Shown: positions 28,125 to 38,994 of the stretch, in pieces
Layout of the letters: the number at the start of each line of letters is the position of its first letter
How positions within the stretch are numbered: position 1 is the first letter of the stretch
Assembly: GCA_030447745.1 (NCBI GenBank)
Contig: JAUJOH010000004.1
Span: forward strand, 98,435-162,434
From: Chloroflexota bacterium
GTDB lineage: Bacteria; Chloroflexota; Limnocylindria; Limnocylindrales; CSP1-4
DNA: 64,000 nt
Reading direction: 5' to 3'
Notes under the pieces: model-generated
Told to the model about the DNA's origin: nothing
Seen by the model: the letters and a program-made list of their open reading frames with translations, nothing else
Database searches by the model: none
Program-made: the position numbers and the translations under genes

Positions 28125-29351
28125 TCAGCGGCCGCTCGTGGCGGAGGCCGATCGACGGTCGGCGAGGTCCCAGGCGAAGCCGCGGAGCGGCGGATCCGCC
28201 GGCAGGTCGCGCCCGAACGCCATGACGCGGAAGCGCCCCGTGGCAGCCGGGTCGAGCAGCCGCATCACCGCCGACCGGAGGGCGAGGTAGCGCTCCATCG
28301 TCGCCGTCGAGTCGGACTGGACCTCCCGGACCAGCTCGTCGATGCCCAGGCCGGCGAGGAATTCGGCCTGGGTGGTGACCCCGATGCGCGCCAGGCCGGC
28401 GGCGTCCGCCGCCCGCTCGACCGCGGTGACGTCGACGTGGGCCGTGAGGTCCTGCCGGCCAACGTTGACGAAGGGGTCGTCGTGCACCCGGTGGTTCACG
28501 TAGGCCGCGAGCGTGCCCGCCCGGCGTCGCGGCCCGTACAGCTCGGCCGCCGGGTGGCCATAGTCGATCAGCAGCACGAGCCCGCGCGCGAGCCCCGCCG
28601 CGACCTCCGCCATCCACGCGTCGAGCCCGAGCGCGATCTCGGCGACCTGCGCCTCGCGGAGCTCGATGCCCTCCGCGCGCAGCCGCGCCTCGAGCGCCGG
28701 GGTCGTCGGCGGGGCCAGCACCTCGGTGAAGCGATCGTCGACCCAGTCGACGAGGCGCTCGTGCAGCCGGCCGTCGCGCCACTCGACGCGGTGGACCGGC
28801 AGCGCGTCCAGGACCTCGTTGGCGAGGACCGTGCCCGTGATCGTCCCGGCCGTGACGGCCCGATGCCGACCGGCGTGCCCGCCGGCGTCGAGGCGGTCGC
28901 CGAACGCCGCGATGCGCGCGCGCTCGACCTCGACGGGCTCCCACGTGATCGCATCGCGGAGCGGCGAGCCGTCCGCGGCTAGACCGTCGAGCACGCTCAG
29001 CGCGAGCGCGCCCTCGCCGGCCCCGTGCTCCCGCACGACGAACGGGTCCGGCCGGTCCAATCGCTCCCAGACCTCGTGCAGCTGGCGGCTGAGCGCGCGG
29101 CCGAAGACCGGGTGCATCTCGGGCGCCGTCAGGAAGTCCGCGCCGGCCCGCCCGGGCCCTGGCCGACGCCTCCGGTAGTACCCGAGGCCCGGCTCGAGGA
29201 GGGCGCGCTCCATGTAGCGGGCGAAGGTGATCGGGCCGGTCGCCTCGATCTCGCGCCGGATCCGCTCGACGAGCTCCGGCTCGCTGCCGACGTCGAGGCG
29301 GCGCGGCGGCTCGCGGTGGAGCGCGGCTCCCAGCCCGTCGGGCCGTGTCAC
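28125..29351 (-). CDS. SAM-dependent methyltransferase, MidA/NDUFAF7-like (COG1565 type)
   Basis: GPITFARYMERALLEPGLGYY, DFLTAPEMHPVFGRALSRQL, GTVLANEVLDALPVHRVEW, LLIDYGH. Confidence 0.88.
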   Translation of the reverse strand: MTRPDGLGAALHREPPRRLDVGSEPELVERIRREIEATGPITFARYMERALLEPGLGYYRRRRPGPGRAGADFLTAPEMHPVFGRALSRQLHEVWERLDRPDPFVVREHGAGEGALALSVLDGLAADGSPLRDAITWEPVEVERARIAAFGDRLDAGGHAGRHRAVTAGTITGTVLANEVLDALPVHRVEWRDGRLHERLVDWVDDRFTEVLAPPTTPALEARLRAEGIELREAQVAEIALGLDAWMAEVAAGLARGLVLLIDYGHPAAELYGPRRRAGTLAAYVNHRVHDDPFVNVGRQDLTAHVDVTAVERAADAAGLARIGVTTQAEFLAGLGIDELVREVQSDSTATMERYLALRSAVMRLLDPAATGRFRVMAFGRDLPADPPLRGFAWDLADRRSASATSGR

Positions 29352-30406
29352 GGCGCGCCGCGAAGGGCGAGCGGAAGGCCGGGCCCGACGAGCGTGTGCC
29401 CGCCCAGCACGATCGGGATCGGGCTGTCGACCACCGCCCCGGTCAGCGACCGCAGCCAGGGATCATCGACCCGGTGCGGCAGGAGGAGGTCCGAGGCAAA
29501 GCGGTCCTCCGGGCTCGGCCAGCGCGCCTCGTCCGCGCCCAGGCGGTGCGCGAGCAGCACGCGCGTGTCGACGACGGCGGCATCCGCGATCTCGGCGAGG
29601 ATCGCGGCGAGCGCCGCGGGGCCGTCGCGGTCGAGCAGGAGCCCGAGGACGGAGCGCGGCGGCCGAGCGTTCGGCGCCCCGTCCCATCGTGCGGCGGCCG
29701 CCGCGGCCCGCAGGCCGCGTTCCTCGACGAGGGCCCGAACGCGGGCGGGGAGGCGTCGCTCGAGCCAGCCGATGGCCGCGCCGGACGTCCGGCCGGCGAC
29801 GAGCAGCTCCGCCCGAGGGTCGTGGGCGACGACGGCCAGGCCCGCCAGCCGCTCCCGCAGGACCGTCGTCGCCGCGTGGTCCGGCCACGGCGCGCCGATG
29901 AGCACCGCGTCGAGCGGGCCGTCGACGTCGATGCCGAGCCGTCGCCGCCCCCGGAGGTCGCGGACGGTGTAGCCCGCGACCTCGGCCAGCCAGCGGGGCA
30001 GGGCGTTGTCGCTCGGGAGGTCCGGGACTTCCAGGAGACATTCCGCCCGGGCGATCGCCACGGCATCGGCCGAGAAGCGGTTGTTCGCGAGCGCGAGCCG
30101 TTCCGGCGATGCGGCCGTCGCCACGAACGCGCGCAGGTCCGCTGCACAGGCGACGGCGAGGGACCCGGACCCGGCCAGGACCAGCCCGCCCGGGCGCTCG
30201 CGCCGCACGAGGTCGCGGACCCGGGATCCGAACGGTGTATCGTCGGGCGCGGTCGCGACCACCGAGACGTCCTCGGCGCCGGCGGCGCGAAACGTGGCGG
30301 CCAAGCGATCAGCGAGGGATCGCCGGACCACGGCGAGGTCGCGCTCGATCGCGCGCGCATCGGGTCGGGCGTCGAGGTGGAGCAGGCGGACGGCGACGCG
30401 CGGCAC
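29348..30406 (-). CDS. Conserved-looking protein of unknown function
   Basis: 352 aa, GC3-consistent frame, GTG start; no recognised catalytic motif. Confidence 0.6.
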   Translation of the reverse strand: MPRVAVRLLHLDARPDARAIERDLAVVRRSLADRLAATFRAAGAEDVSVVATAPDDTPFGSRVRDLVRRERPGGLVLAGSGSLAVACAADLRAFVATAASPERLALANNRFSADAVAIARAECLLEVPDLPSDNALPRWLAEVAGYTVRDLRGRRRLGIDVDGPLDAVLIGAPWPDHAATTVLRERLAGLAVVAHDPRAELLVAGRTSGAAIGWLERRLPARVRALVEERGLRAAAAAARWDGAPNARPPRSVLGLLLDRDGPAALAAILAEIADAAVVDTRVLLAHRLGADEARWPSPEDRFASDLLLPHRVDDPWLRSLTGAVVDSPIPIVLGGHTLVGPGLPLALRGAP

Positions 30407-30449
30407 CGATCGAGTCTAGCGAGCGAACGGGAGGCTCCCGACGGCACAG

Positions 30450-31048
30450 GTTCCGGCCTACATCGGTCTCGGCGCGAACGTCGGCGATGCCGCGGTGACG
30501 CTCGCCGCTGCCGTGCGGGCGCTCGCGGCCCTGCCCGGCGCTCGACTCGCCGGCGTGTCGCGCCTGTACGTCACCGCGCCCGTCGGCGTGGTGGACCAGC
30601 CGTCGTTCCACAACGCGGCCGTCGCCCTGCTCGTCCCGGGTGGTCGCACGCCGGAAACCGGCGCCACGGCACTGCTCGCCGCCCTGAAGCTGCTGGAGCG
30701 GTCGTTCGGCCGCCAGGCGCGCAAGCCTGGGGTCCCCGTGAGCTCGATCTCGACCTGCTCCTGTTCGGCGCGGCCCGGCTGTCGGTTCCCCGACCGGCCC
30801 TGGGCGAGCCGGCCGACCCCGCGAAGCTCGGGCGCCTGCTCGACGTCCCGCACCCCGAGGCGCACCGCCGGCTGTTCGTCCTCGCGCCGCTCGCCGGACC
30901 TCGCTCCGGGACTCGTGCCGCCGGGCTGGGGCGCGCCAAGTGCGCGACGGTCCGGGACCGGCAGGCGGCCGTCGAGGGCCCGGACAGCGTCCGGCCCGTC
31001 GCGCGGTGGGCGAACGCCGACGGCGGCTGGGTGTCGCTCGGCGGCTGA
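30450..31048 (+). pseudogene. folK: folK-like hydroxymethyldihydropterin pyrophosphokinase, multi-frameshift
   Basis: AYIGLGANVGDA..RLYVTAPVGVVDQPSFHNAAVAL (frame 0), AWGPRELDLDLLLFG..DVPHPEAHRRLFVLAPLA (other frame), DLAPGLVPPGWG (back to frame 0); no ATG/GTG/TTG before YIGLGANV. Confidence 0.75.
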
Positions 31049-31058
31049 CCCAGGACTG

Positions 31059-31769
31059 CTACGCGCGCAGCAGGCGCGTCGGCAGTGCCGTCTCGACGAC
31101 CTCCCCGTCGCGGGCGTCGACCCGGTACACCGTCGCGCCGGGCCGGGAGGCGACCGCCTCGACTGGCTCGCCGCCCAGGAAGTGGAGCGCTGCCCCGTCG
31201 TCGGCCGCCCATCCGCCCGGCAGTCCCTCGAGGAGCAGCTCGCGCAATCGCGGCCGGCGCCGAGGCTCGCCGTCGAGGTGCGGGCAGAAGCTGCCGTCGA
31301 TCAGCCCGAGGCCGCCGTCCAGCGCGTCGAGGTGCGGCCCGAACAGATCGGTGACGCCGTGGCTGAACCAGCAGATGGCGCCTGCCGAGACGCCGGCCAG
31401 GACGATCCCGCGCTGCCACGCCTCGCACAGGAGCTCGTCGACCCCGTGAAGCCGCCAGATCGCCAGCATGTTGGCCGTGTTCCCGCCGCCGACCCAGATC
31501 ACGTCCTGGTCGAGCAGCTTCTCCGGCGGATCCGCGGGGCGGCGGTTGAACAGCGGCAGCCAGGTCGGCCGGGCTCGACCGGCGAACGCGTCGTAGAAGG
31601 TCGCGACCCAGCCGAGCGCGTCGCCGCCGGCGGTCGGCACGAAGCAGACGCGCGGCCGATCGTGCGGCGTCAGCGACAGCACGAAGTCGTCGAGCAGGCG
31701 GTCTTCTCCGGCGTCCACCCCCAGCCCGCCGCCGCCGATCGCGACGATGTGTCGGTCGGGCGTCTTCAT
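31059..31769 (-). CDS. Peptidase E-like (S51 family) protein
   Basis: VWVGGGNTANMLAIWR, GVSAGAICWF nucleophile Ser; ATG at 31769. Confidence 0.88.
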   Translation of the reverse strand: MKTPDRHIVAIGGGGLGVDAGEDRLLDDFVLSLTPHDRPRVCFVPTAGGDALGWVATFYDAFAGRARPTWLPLFNRRPADPPEKLLDQDVIWVGGGNTANMLAIWRLHGVDELLCEAWQRGIVLAGVSAGAICWFSHGVTDLFGPHLDALDGGLGLIDGSFCPHLDGEPRRRPRLRELLLEGLPGGWAADDGAALHFLGGEPVEAVASRPGATVYRVDARDGEVVETALPTRLLRA

Positions 31770-31795
31770 CCGGCTGGTCCGGGCGGCACCGCCGC

Positions 31796-32782
31796 TTACA
31801 GCCGGACGGCCGGCGGGCGGTCGCGGTCGAACATGTGCACCGTGTCGATGAAGCGGACCTGCTTCGTCTGGTACGCCATCACGAGCGAGTGCGTGCGCGC
31901 CCCGCCACCGAAGAAGCGGACGCCCTGGAGGAGCTCGCCGTCGGTCACGCCGGTCGCGGCGAAGACGACCGAGTCGCCGGAGCACAGGTCCTGCGTCTGG
32001 TAGACGCGCGTCTCGTCACCGTGGCCCATGCGCGCCCCGCGCTCGCGCTCCTCGGTGCTCCGGTACCGGAAGCGGGCCTGGATCTCGCCACCGAGACAGC
32101 GCATGGCGGCCGCCGTGATGACCCCTTCTGGCGCGCCGCCGATGCCCATCACGGCGTGCACCCCGGTCCCGGACACCGCGCAGCTGATCGCCGCCGAGAG
32201 GTCGCCGTCGGAGATGAGCTTGATCCGCGCGCCCGTTGCCCGCAGCTCGCGGATCAGCCCTTCGTGCCGCGGCCGATCGAGGACGATCACGGCAATGTCG
32301 TTCACCCGCCGGCGAAGCGCTTCGGCAATCCGGTTGACGTTCTCGCGCGGCGGCAGGGTGATGTCCACGCAGCCCGCTGCGACCGGGCCGACGCACAGCT
32401 TCTCGAGATAGGTGTCCGGCGCGTGGACGAGGCCGCCCTTCTCGGACGCTGCGAGCACCGTGATCGCGTCGCCCTGACCGGTCGCCACGAGGTTGGTCCC
32501 CTCGAGCGGGTCGACGGCGATGTCGATCTCTGCCGCCTGGCGCCGGTCGTCGACGTCGGCTCGGCCGACCCGCTCGCCGATGTAGAGCATCGGCGCCTCG
32601 TCACGCTCGCCCTCGCCGATCACGATCGTGCCGCGGATCTCGAGCTCGTCCATCGCGGCACGCATCGCCTCGGTGGCCGCCCGGTCCGCGTCGTCGCGCT
32701 CGCCCCGGCCCATCAGCCGGGCGGAGGCGATCGCGGCCGCCTCGGTCACCCGGGTCATGTCGAGCGCGAGCTGCTGTTCCAA
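31796..32782 (-). CDS. glpX: Fructose-1,6-bisphosphatase class II
   Basis: [67 protein letters not shown] start at 32782. Confidence 0.93.
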   Translation of the reverse strand: MEQQLALDMTRVTEAAAIASARLMGRGERDDADRAATEAMRAAMDELEIRGTIVIGEGERDEAPMLYIGERVGRADVDDRRQAAEIDIAVDPLEGTNLVATGQGDAITVLAASEKGGLVHAPDTYLEKLCVGPVAAGCVDITLPPRENVNRIAEALRRRVNDIAVIVLDRPRHEGLIRELRATGARIKLISDGDLSAAISCAVSGTGVHAVMGIGGAPEGVITAAAMRCLGGEIQARFRYRSTEERERGARMGHGDETRVYQTQDLCSGDSVVFAATGVTDGELLQGVRFFGGGARTHSLVMAYQTKQVRFIDTVHMFDRDRPPAVRL

Positions 32783-32807
32783 CGATCCTCCTGCCCGGTG
32801 CCCTCCG

Positions 32808-32870
32808 AGGTCCGAGGCGGAGCCCGCGCAGCGCCTGCGCGGAGCCGCGCGCCATCGGCCCGAGGATTTC
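32808..32870. repeat. Dispersed structured repeat, copy 1
   Basis: CCGAGGCGGAGC..(stem-loop)..GCGCCATCGGCCCGA, shared with copy 2 near 40155. Confidence 0.65.
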
Positions 32871-34416
32871 AGTGCCGGAAGTGGCGCTTTCCCGTGAAGA
32901 CCATGGCCATGTGGTGGCGATCCGCGACCTCGATGGCCATCTCGTCGCGGATCGAGCCGCCGGGCTGGATGATCGCCGTGACGCCGGACTGCGCGGCCAG
33001 CTGGATGCCGTCCGGGAAGGGAAAGTACGCGTCGCTCGCCATGACGGACAGCTTGGCTCGGTCGCCGGCCCGCCGCAGGGCGATCTCCACCGAGACCTGC
33101 CGGCTGGCCTGCGCGGCTCCCACGCCCACGGTCGCCGCTCCGCGCGCCAGGACCACGGCGTTCGAGCGGACGTGGCGGACGGCGCGCCACGCGAACAGCA
33201 GGTCGGTCAGCTCCTCGAGCGTCGGGCGGCGGCGGGTGACGACCTGGAGCTGCCCGCGGTCGAGGCCGAGGGAATCGACGGTCTCGACGAGGAGCCCGCC
33301 GTCGATCCGCTTGAAGTCGAGGCTGGCGATCCCGTAGTCGCGCATCCCCTCCGTCGGATCGGGCGGGACGCCCAGGAGCTCGAGGCCGGGCTTGCCGCGC
33401 AGGATCCCCATCGCCGCGTGCGAGTACCCCGGCGCGACGACGGCCTCGTAGGAGTTGAGCGCGATCTCGCGCGCCGTCGCGCCGTCGAGCTCGCGGTTGA
33501 CGGCAACGATGCCGCCGAAGGACGACACGGGATCCGTCTCGAGCGCCTTCCGGTAGGCCTCGACAAGCTCGTCGTTGGACGCCAGCCCGACGGGGTCCGT
33601 GTGCTTCACGATGGCGACCGTCGGCGCCGTGTAATCCCGCGCGATCCGGTACGCCGCGTCGAGGTCGAGCAGGTTGTTGAACGACGGCCGGTTGCCCTGG
33701 ATCTGCGTCGCGTCGGCGGTCGTGGCTGACCGGTGCGTCGTCTCCCGGTAGAGCGCCGCTCGCTGGTGCGGGTTCTCGCCGTACCGGAGATCGTCGATCT
33801 TCTCGAGCACGACCGCCAGTCGTTTCGGAAAGACGTCGCCCGAGATCTGGTTGAGGTAGGCCGCGATCTCCGCGTGGTAGGCGGCGACCGCGCCGTACGC
33901 GTCCGCGGCCAGCAGCGCCCGGAACTCCGGGGAGACTCGGCCGAGCTCCTTCAGCTCGGCAACCAGCCGCCGGTAATGCTCCGGGCTCGCGACGGCCGCC
34001 ACGCCGGCGGCGTTCCGGGCGGCGGCCCCCAGCAGCGCGACCCCGCCGACGTCGATCATCTCGATCGCCTCGTCGATGCCGATCATCTGACGGCCGACCT
34101 CCGGGGCGAAGGGCTTGACGTTGACGACGACGAGGTCGATCAGCCCGATGCCGTGCTCGCCGAGCTCGTCGAGGTGGCCCTGGATGTCGCGCCGGGCGAG
34201 GATCCCCGCGTAGACCGCCGGGTGGAACGTCTTGACCTGACCGCCCACGAGCGCCGGGGCGTGGGTCAGCTCCGAGACGGGCTCGACGTCGATGCCGTCA
34301 GCGGCGAGGTGATCTCGCGTGCCGTCCGTGGCGTACATCTCGACGCCGAGTGCCTGGAGCTCGCGGGTCAGCTCCGAGACCCCCTGGCGGTTCGCGACTG
34401 ACAGCAGGGCTCGCAC
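32869..34416 (-). CDS. purH: Bifunctional AICAR transformylase/IMP cyclohydrolase
   Basis: [64 protein letters not shown] 34416 is one plausible start. Confidence 0.93.
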   Translation of the reverse strand: MRALLSVANRQGVSELTRELQALGVEMYATDGTRDHLAADGIDVEPVSELTHAPALVGGQVKTFHPAVYAGILARRDIQGHLDELGEHGIGLIDLVVVNVKPFAPEVGRQMIGIDEAIEMIDVGGVALLGAAARNAAGVAAVASPEHYRRLVAELKELGRVSPEFRALLAADAYGAVAAYHAEIAAYLNQISGDVFPKRLAVVLEKIDDLRYGENPHQRAALYRETTHRSATTADATQIQGNRPSFNNLLDLDAAYRIARDYTAPTVAIVKHTDPVGLASNDELVEAYRKALETDPVSSFGGIVAVNRELDGATAREIALNSYEAVVAPGYSHAAMGILRGKPGLELLGVPPDPTEGMRDYGIASLDFKRIDGGLLVETVDSLGLDRGQLQVVTRRRPTLEELTDLLFAWRAVRHVRSNAVVLARGAATVGVGAAQASRQVSVEIALRRAGDRAKLSVMASDAYFPFPDGIQLAAQSGVTAIIQPGGSIRDEMAIEVADRHHMAMVFTGKRHFRH

Positions 34417-34559
34417 CCAGGCATTCCTCCCGGTTGGGCTGGCGGCGCGGACCCCGGGCAGGCGGAGCGACCGGCGGGCAACCCGGCACATCGGCGCAGG
34501 CGTCCTGCCGCCGAGTATAGCGACTGGCGTGGCATACTCGGACGCGGCCGGGCCGCTGC

Positions 34560-35072
34560 ATGCCGGTGAGCCACCGCGCGGCCAGCCGGACGAGCGGCAG
34601 GCGCGCCGCCGCGGCCGAACCCGTCGCACCGAGGACGCCCGTGACGCTTCCGCCCTGGGAGTACCTGTTCGCCGCCTTCAGCAGCCGGAACTTTCCTGAC
34701 CTGTTCCACCCGACGTGGATCGCATCCCTGGTCCTGCTGATCGCGCTGATCGTGCTCTACAACGTCCGGACCCGGCGACTCCACCGTCACCCACCCTACC
34801 TCGACATGTGGGAGTGGCTCTTGTGGAGCGGGCTGGTCACTTTCAGCCTCCTGATCGTCGGCGCGCTGTTCGTGTTCGACTTCTTCCTCGTGCTGACGAC
34901 GGCGATCGTGGGCCTGGCCGTCATGGCCTGGGTCCGCTTCCGGCGCTTCCCGCCGATCCTCGCGGCATACGAGCACCGGCTCGCCCGTCAGCGCTACCTG
35001 TCGCGGACGACGTTCTCCCGGCCGGAGGCGACCATCCGGCCCAAGCCCACGCGCCGCCGGCGCCGGCGTTAG
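34560..35072 (+). CDS. Small membrane protein of unknown function
   Basis: Two to three hydrophobic helices, basic C-terminal tail RPKPTRRRRRR. Confidence 0.6.
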   Translation: MPVSHRAASRTSGRRAAAAEPVAPRTPVTLPPWEYLFAAFSSRNFPDLFHPTWIASLVLLIALIVLYNVRTRRLHRHPPYLDMWEWLLWSGLVTFSLLIVGALFVFDFFLVLTTAIVGLAVMAWVRFRRFPPILAAYEHRLARQRYLSRTTFSRPEATIRPKPTRRRRRR

Positions 35073-35100
35073 CGCGCGGCTCGCCCCAGTCACCACGACC

Positions 35101-35577
35101 GTGCCGATCCAGATCGTCCGCTTCGGCGTCGGACACCGGCGGCCGGACGGGCCGCCGGGGACCAGGGGGATCACCGGGCAAGTGATCCACAGCGACGGCC
35201 GCGGGATCATCTCCGAGCTCGCGTTCCGGCGGAACGCGCTGATCGAGCCGCACTCGAACCCGAACACGACCTACTTCATCGTCATCGAGGGTGGAGGCTG
35301 GGTGCTCGTCGGTGACGAGCGGCTCCGCGTCGCCGCCGGCGAGGCGGTCATCTGGCCGCCGGACGTCGTTCACGGCGCGTGGACGGAGCACTCGCATATG
35401 CGGGCGTTCGTCGTCGAGCTGGCAGGAGCGGACGACGGCCTCGTGCACGGGATCCTGACCGGGCGCGCGCGGGAGCTGGCGCCGGGTGAGACGCCGGTCA
35501 GTCCGGGGGAAGGCCGCCTCGTCGATCCGCCGCCACGCGAGGACCGGTCCGACCGATCGAGCGGGGAGCCGCTCTAG
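35101..35577 (+). CDS. Cupin-domain protein
   Basis: PHSNPNTTYFIVIEGGGWVLVGDERLRVAAGEAVIWPPDVVHGAWTE. Confidence 0.8.
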   Translation: MPIQIVRFGVGHRRPDGPPGTRGITGQVIHSDGRGIISELAFRRNALIEPHSNPNTTYFIVIEGGGWVLVGDERLRVAAGEAVIWPPDVVHGAWTEHSHMRAFVVELAGADDGLVHGILTGRARELAPGETPVSPGEGRLVDPPPREDRSDRSSGEPL

Positions 35578-36227
35578 CGAGCGTGCGCCGCCGGTGCGCC
35601 GAGCAGCGCGCCGAGCTGGCCGAGGATCCGCGCCGTCGCACCCCACACGCGGAGGTCCGCCACGCGGTACGCGCCATACCGCAGCGGCCAGTCACGGACG
35701 ACGGCGTCGACGATCTCGATCTCCGCCTCGGGCAGGAAGGCGGCCACGGGTGCCAGCACGATCCGGGCGACCTCCGCCTCGGCGGCGGCCAGCACGGGCG
35801 TGCGATCGGCGATCGCGACGATCGGCGTCACCCGGAAGTCGCTGACCGGGATCCAGAACGGCTCGAGGCGCCCGACCACGCGGACGCCGGCGGCCTCCGG
35901 GTCGAGCCCGACCTCCTCCGCGGCCTCGCGCAGCGCCGTGGCCTCGAGATCCGCGTCGCCGGGCTCGACCCGTCCACCGGGGCACGACACCTCGCCGCTG
36001 TGGTTCCCGCCGCGGCTCGCGCGCTCGGTGAGCACCACGCACGCTTCGCCGGCATCGTCCGGGACGATGAGCACGAGGACCGCGGCCTCGCGCGGGGCTC
36101 CGGCGCCGAGCCGGACGGACGGCCGCGAGCGGTCGCCCCGGGCGACAACCGGCGCCAGCGCCGACGGTGGTGCCGGCAGCGTGTCCGGCGGCGAGGCGAG
36201 CCGTTCGGCGACCGCCTCGACCTTCAT
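35574..36227 (-). CDS. NUDIX hydrolase (CoA pyrophosphatase-like)
   Basis: GGRVEPGDADLEATALREAAEEVGL Nudix box; ATG at 36227. Confidence 0.9.
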   Translation of the reverse strand: MKVEAVAERLASPPDTLPAPPSALAPVVARGDRSRPSVRLGAGAPREAAVLVLIVPDDAGEACVVLTERASRGGNHSGEVSCPGGRVEPGDADLEATALREAAEEVGLDPEAAGVRVVGRLEPFWIPVSDFRVTPIVAIADRTPVLAAAEAEVARIVLAPVAAFLPEAEIEIVDAVVRDWPLRYGAYRVADLRVWGATARILGQLGALLGAPAAHAR

Positions 36228-36234
36228 GCCGGGC

Positions 36235-38982
36235 TCAGTTGACGAGGCCGCCGTCGCGGTTCGATCCGCCGTCCAGGTCCGGCAGGTCGAGTGGCGTCCG
36301 GGCTCCGCGGACGCCGGCCCCCGCGAGCTCGCCGGACGCGGTCCTGGCACGTGCATCGCGGTGCTCGCCCGCATCGGCCACGACCGTCCTCGAGTCCGCC
36401 GAGAAGACGAGCGTGCCGCTGACCGGGTCGGCGTCGAGCTTGACCGTGTCACCGGGTCTGAACTCGCCCCGCAGCAGGGCGCGCGCCAGCGGGTTCTCGA
36501 CGAGGCGCTGGATGGTCCGCTTGAGCGGCCGCGCGCCGAACGCCGGGTCGTAGCCCTCGCGCGCAATCAGCTCCCGCGCCGCCGGTGTCAGCTCGAGCGC
36601 GATCTCCTGGCCGGCGACACGCCGCTGCAGATCCGCGAGCAGGAGGTCGACGATGCGCGCCAGCTCCGCGTCGGTGAGCGCGTGGAACACGATCACCTCG
36701 TCGATCCGGTTGAGGAACTCCGGCCGGAACTGGAGGCGGAGCGTCTCCATCAGCTGGCGCCGCATGGCGTCGTGGTCCGCGGCCCCCCGTTCGGCCGCCG
36801 CCTGGATGTGCTGGCTGCCCACGTTGCTGGTCATGATCACGACGGTGTTCTTGAAGTCCACGGTCCGGCCCTGCGAGTCCGTCAGGCGACCGTCGTCGAG
36901 GACCTGGAGGAGGACGTTGAAGACGTCCTGGTGCGCCTTCTCGATCTCGTCGAGCAGGACGACCTGGTACGGCCGCCGGCGGACCGCCTCGGTCAGCTGG
37001 CCGCCCTCCTCGTAGCCGACGTAGCCGGGCGGCGCGCCGACCAGCCGCGAGACCGCGAACTTCTCCATGTACTCGCTCATGTCGATCCGGACCATCGCCT
37101 GCTCGTCGTCGAAGAGGAACTCGGCGAGCGCTCGCGCGAGCTCCGTCTTGCCGACGCCCGTGGGACCGAGGAACAGGAACGAGCCGATCGGACGGCGTGG
37201 ATCCTTGAGCCCGGCGCGGGCCCGGCGCACGGCGTCCGAGACGGCCTCGATGGCCTCGTCCTGGCCGACCACACGCGCGTGGAGCCGGTCCTCCATCTGG
37301 ATCAGCTTGGCCGTCTCGCCCTCCATCAGCCGCGTGACGGGGATTCCGGTCCAGGCCGCGACGATCTCCGCGATCGAGTCCGCCGTGACCTCCTCGCGCA
37401 GCAGGGAGCCCGGGCCCTGGAGCGTGGCCATGGCCGCCTCCTGCTCGGCCAGCCGCTGCTGCAGCTCGGGCAGCGTCCCGTACTGGAGCTTGGCGGCCGT
37501 CTCGTAGTCCGTCTCGCGCTGGGCCTGCTCGACCCGCACCTGGAGCTGCTCGAGCTCCTCCTTGGTGGCCCGGATCGCGGCCAGGGCCGCCTTCTCGGCC
37601 TCCCAGCGCTGCTTCATGCCGCCCGCCTCCTCGGAGAGCTCGGCGAGCTCGCGCTCCAGCGCCTCGAGCCGGTTGCGTGACGCGTCGTCCGTCTCCTTTC
37701 GCAGCGCCTCGCGCTCGATCTCGAGCTGGATCCGGCGCCGCTCGAGCTCGTCGAGCTCGACCGGCATCGAGTCGATCTCCATCCGCAGGCGCGACGCGGC
37801 CTCGTCGACGAGGTCGATCGCCTTGTCCGGCAGGAACCGCTCGGTGATGTAGCGGTGTGAGAGCGTGGCCGCCGCCACGAGCGCCGAATCGGTGATCCGG
37901 ACGCCGTGGTGGACCTCGTAGCGCTCGCGCAGGCCGCGCAGGATCGAGATCGTCTCCTCGACCGTGGGCTCGTCGACGAGCACCGGCTGGAAGCGACGCT
38001 CGAGCGCGGCGTCCTTCTCGATGTGCTTGCGGTACTCGTCGAGCGTCGTCGCGCCGATCGTGTGCAGCTCGCCGCGCGCGAGCATCGGCTTCAGCAGGTT
38101 GGAGGCGTCCATCGCGCCCTCCGCCGCCCCGGCCCCGACGACGGTGTGGAGCTCGTCGATGAACAGGATCACCTGGCCCTCGGCGTCCTTGATCTCCTTG
38201 AGGACCGCCTTGAGGCGCTCCTCGAACTCGCCCCTGAACTTCGCGCCGGCGATCAGCGCGCCGAGGTCCAGCGACACGACCCGCTTGTCCTTGAGCGTCT
38301 CCGGCACGTCGCCGCGGACGATCCGCTGGCCGAGCCCCTCGGCGATCGCCGTCTTGCCGACGCCGGGCTCGCCGATCAGCACGGGGTTGTTCTTGGTCCG
38401 CCGGCTGAGCACCTGGATGACCCGCCGGATCTCGTCGTCGCGGCCGATGACCGGATCGAGCCTGCCGGCCCGCGCCTCCGCGGTCAGGTCGCGGCCGTAC
38501 TTCTCGAGCGCGGCGTACGTGCCCTCGGGGTTCTGCGAGGTGACGCGCTGGCCGCCCCGGACGCTCTGGAGCGCCTGCAGGATCGCCTCGCGTCCGGCGC
38601 CGTTGCGCTCGAGAAGCTGCTGACCCTCGCCGCCCACCTCGGCCACGCCCAGCAGCAGGTGCTCCGTGGAGACGTACTCGTCGCCGAGACGACGGGCCTC
38701 CTCGTGGGCCCGGTCGACGACGCGCCGGGCGCGCGGGTCGAGGGTCAGCGAGCCGCCCTTGATCCGGGCCCGTCGCGCGAGCGTGGAGGCGACCTCGTTG
38801 CGGAAGGCCACGACGTCCACGCCGAGCCGTCGGAGCGTCTCGGCGGGCACCCCCTCGTCGTCCTCGACGAGGGCCGCCAGCAGGTGCTCCGCGTCGAGCA
38901 CCGGGCTGTCGAGGTTCTCGGCGGTCTGCTGTGCCCGCAGGACGGCCTGCTGGGCGCGTTCGGTGAAGCGATCGAGCTGCAT
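36235..38982 (-). CDS. clpB: ATP-dependent chaperone ClpB
   Basis: [54 protein letters not shown]-type middle domain. Confidence 0.96.
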   Translation of the reverse strand: MQLDRFTERAQQAVLRAQQTAENLDSPVLDAEHLLAALVEDDEGVPAETLRRLGVDVVAFRNEVASTLARRARIKGGSLTLDPRARRVVDRAHEEARRLGDEYVSTEHLLLGVAEVGGEGQQLLERNGAGREAILQALQSVRGGQRVTSQNPEGTYAALEKYGRDLTAEARAGRLDPVIGRDDEIRRVIQVLSRRTKNNPVLIGEPGVGKTAIAEGLGQRIVRGDVPETLKDKRVVSLDLGALIAGAKFRGEFEERLKAVLKEIKDAEGQVILFIDELHTVVGAGAAEGAMDASNLLKPMLARGELHTIGATTLDEYRKHIEKDAALERRFQPVLVDEPTVEETISILRGLRERYEVHHGVRITDSALVAAATLSHRYITERFLPDKAIDLVDEAASRLRMEIDSMPVELDELERRRIQLEIEREALRKETDDASRNRLEALERELAELSEEAGGMKQRWEAEKAALAAIRATKEELEQLQVRVEQAQRETDYETAAKLQYGTLPELQQRLAEQEAAMATLQGPGSLLREEVTADSIAEIVAAWTGIPVTRLMEGETAKLIQMEDRLHARVVGQDEAIEAVSDAVRRARAGLKDPRRPIGSFLFLGPTGVGKTELARALAEFLFDDEQAMVRIDMSEYMEKFAVSRLVGAPPGYVGYEEGGQLTEAVRRRPYQVVLLDEIEKAHQDVFNVLLQVLDDGRLTDSQGRTVDFKNTVVIMTSNVGSQHIQAAAERGAADHDAMRRQLMETLRLQFRPEFLNRIDEVIVFHALTDAELARIVDLLLADLQRRVAGQEIALELTPAARELIAREGYDPAFGARPLKRTIQRLVENPLARALLRGEFRPGDTVKLDADPVSGTLVFSADSRTVVADAGEHRDARARTASGELAGAGVRGARTPLDLPDLDGGSNRDGGLVN

Positions 38983-38994
38983 GGTCCTGTCTCG

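Noticed and set aside
33590-33630. PurH motif KHTDPVG as an unusual active site
   Set aside because: The catalytic Lys-His pair is retained and the following residues vary naturally among PurH proteins.
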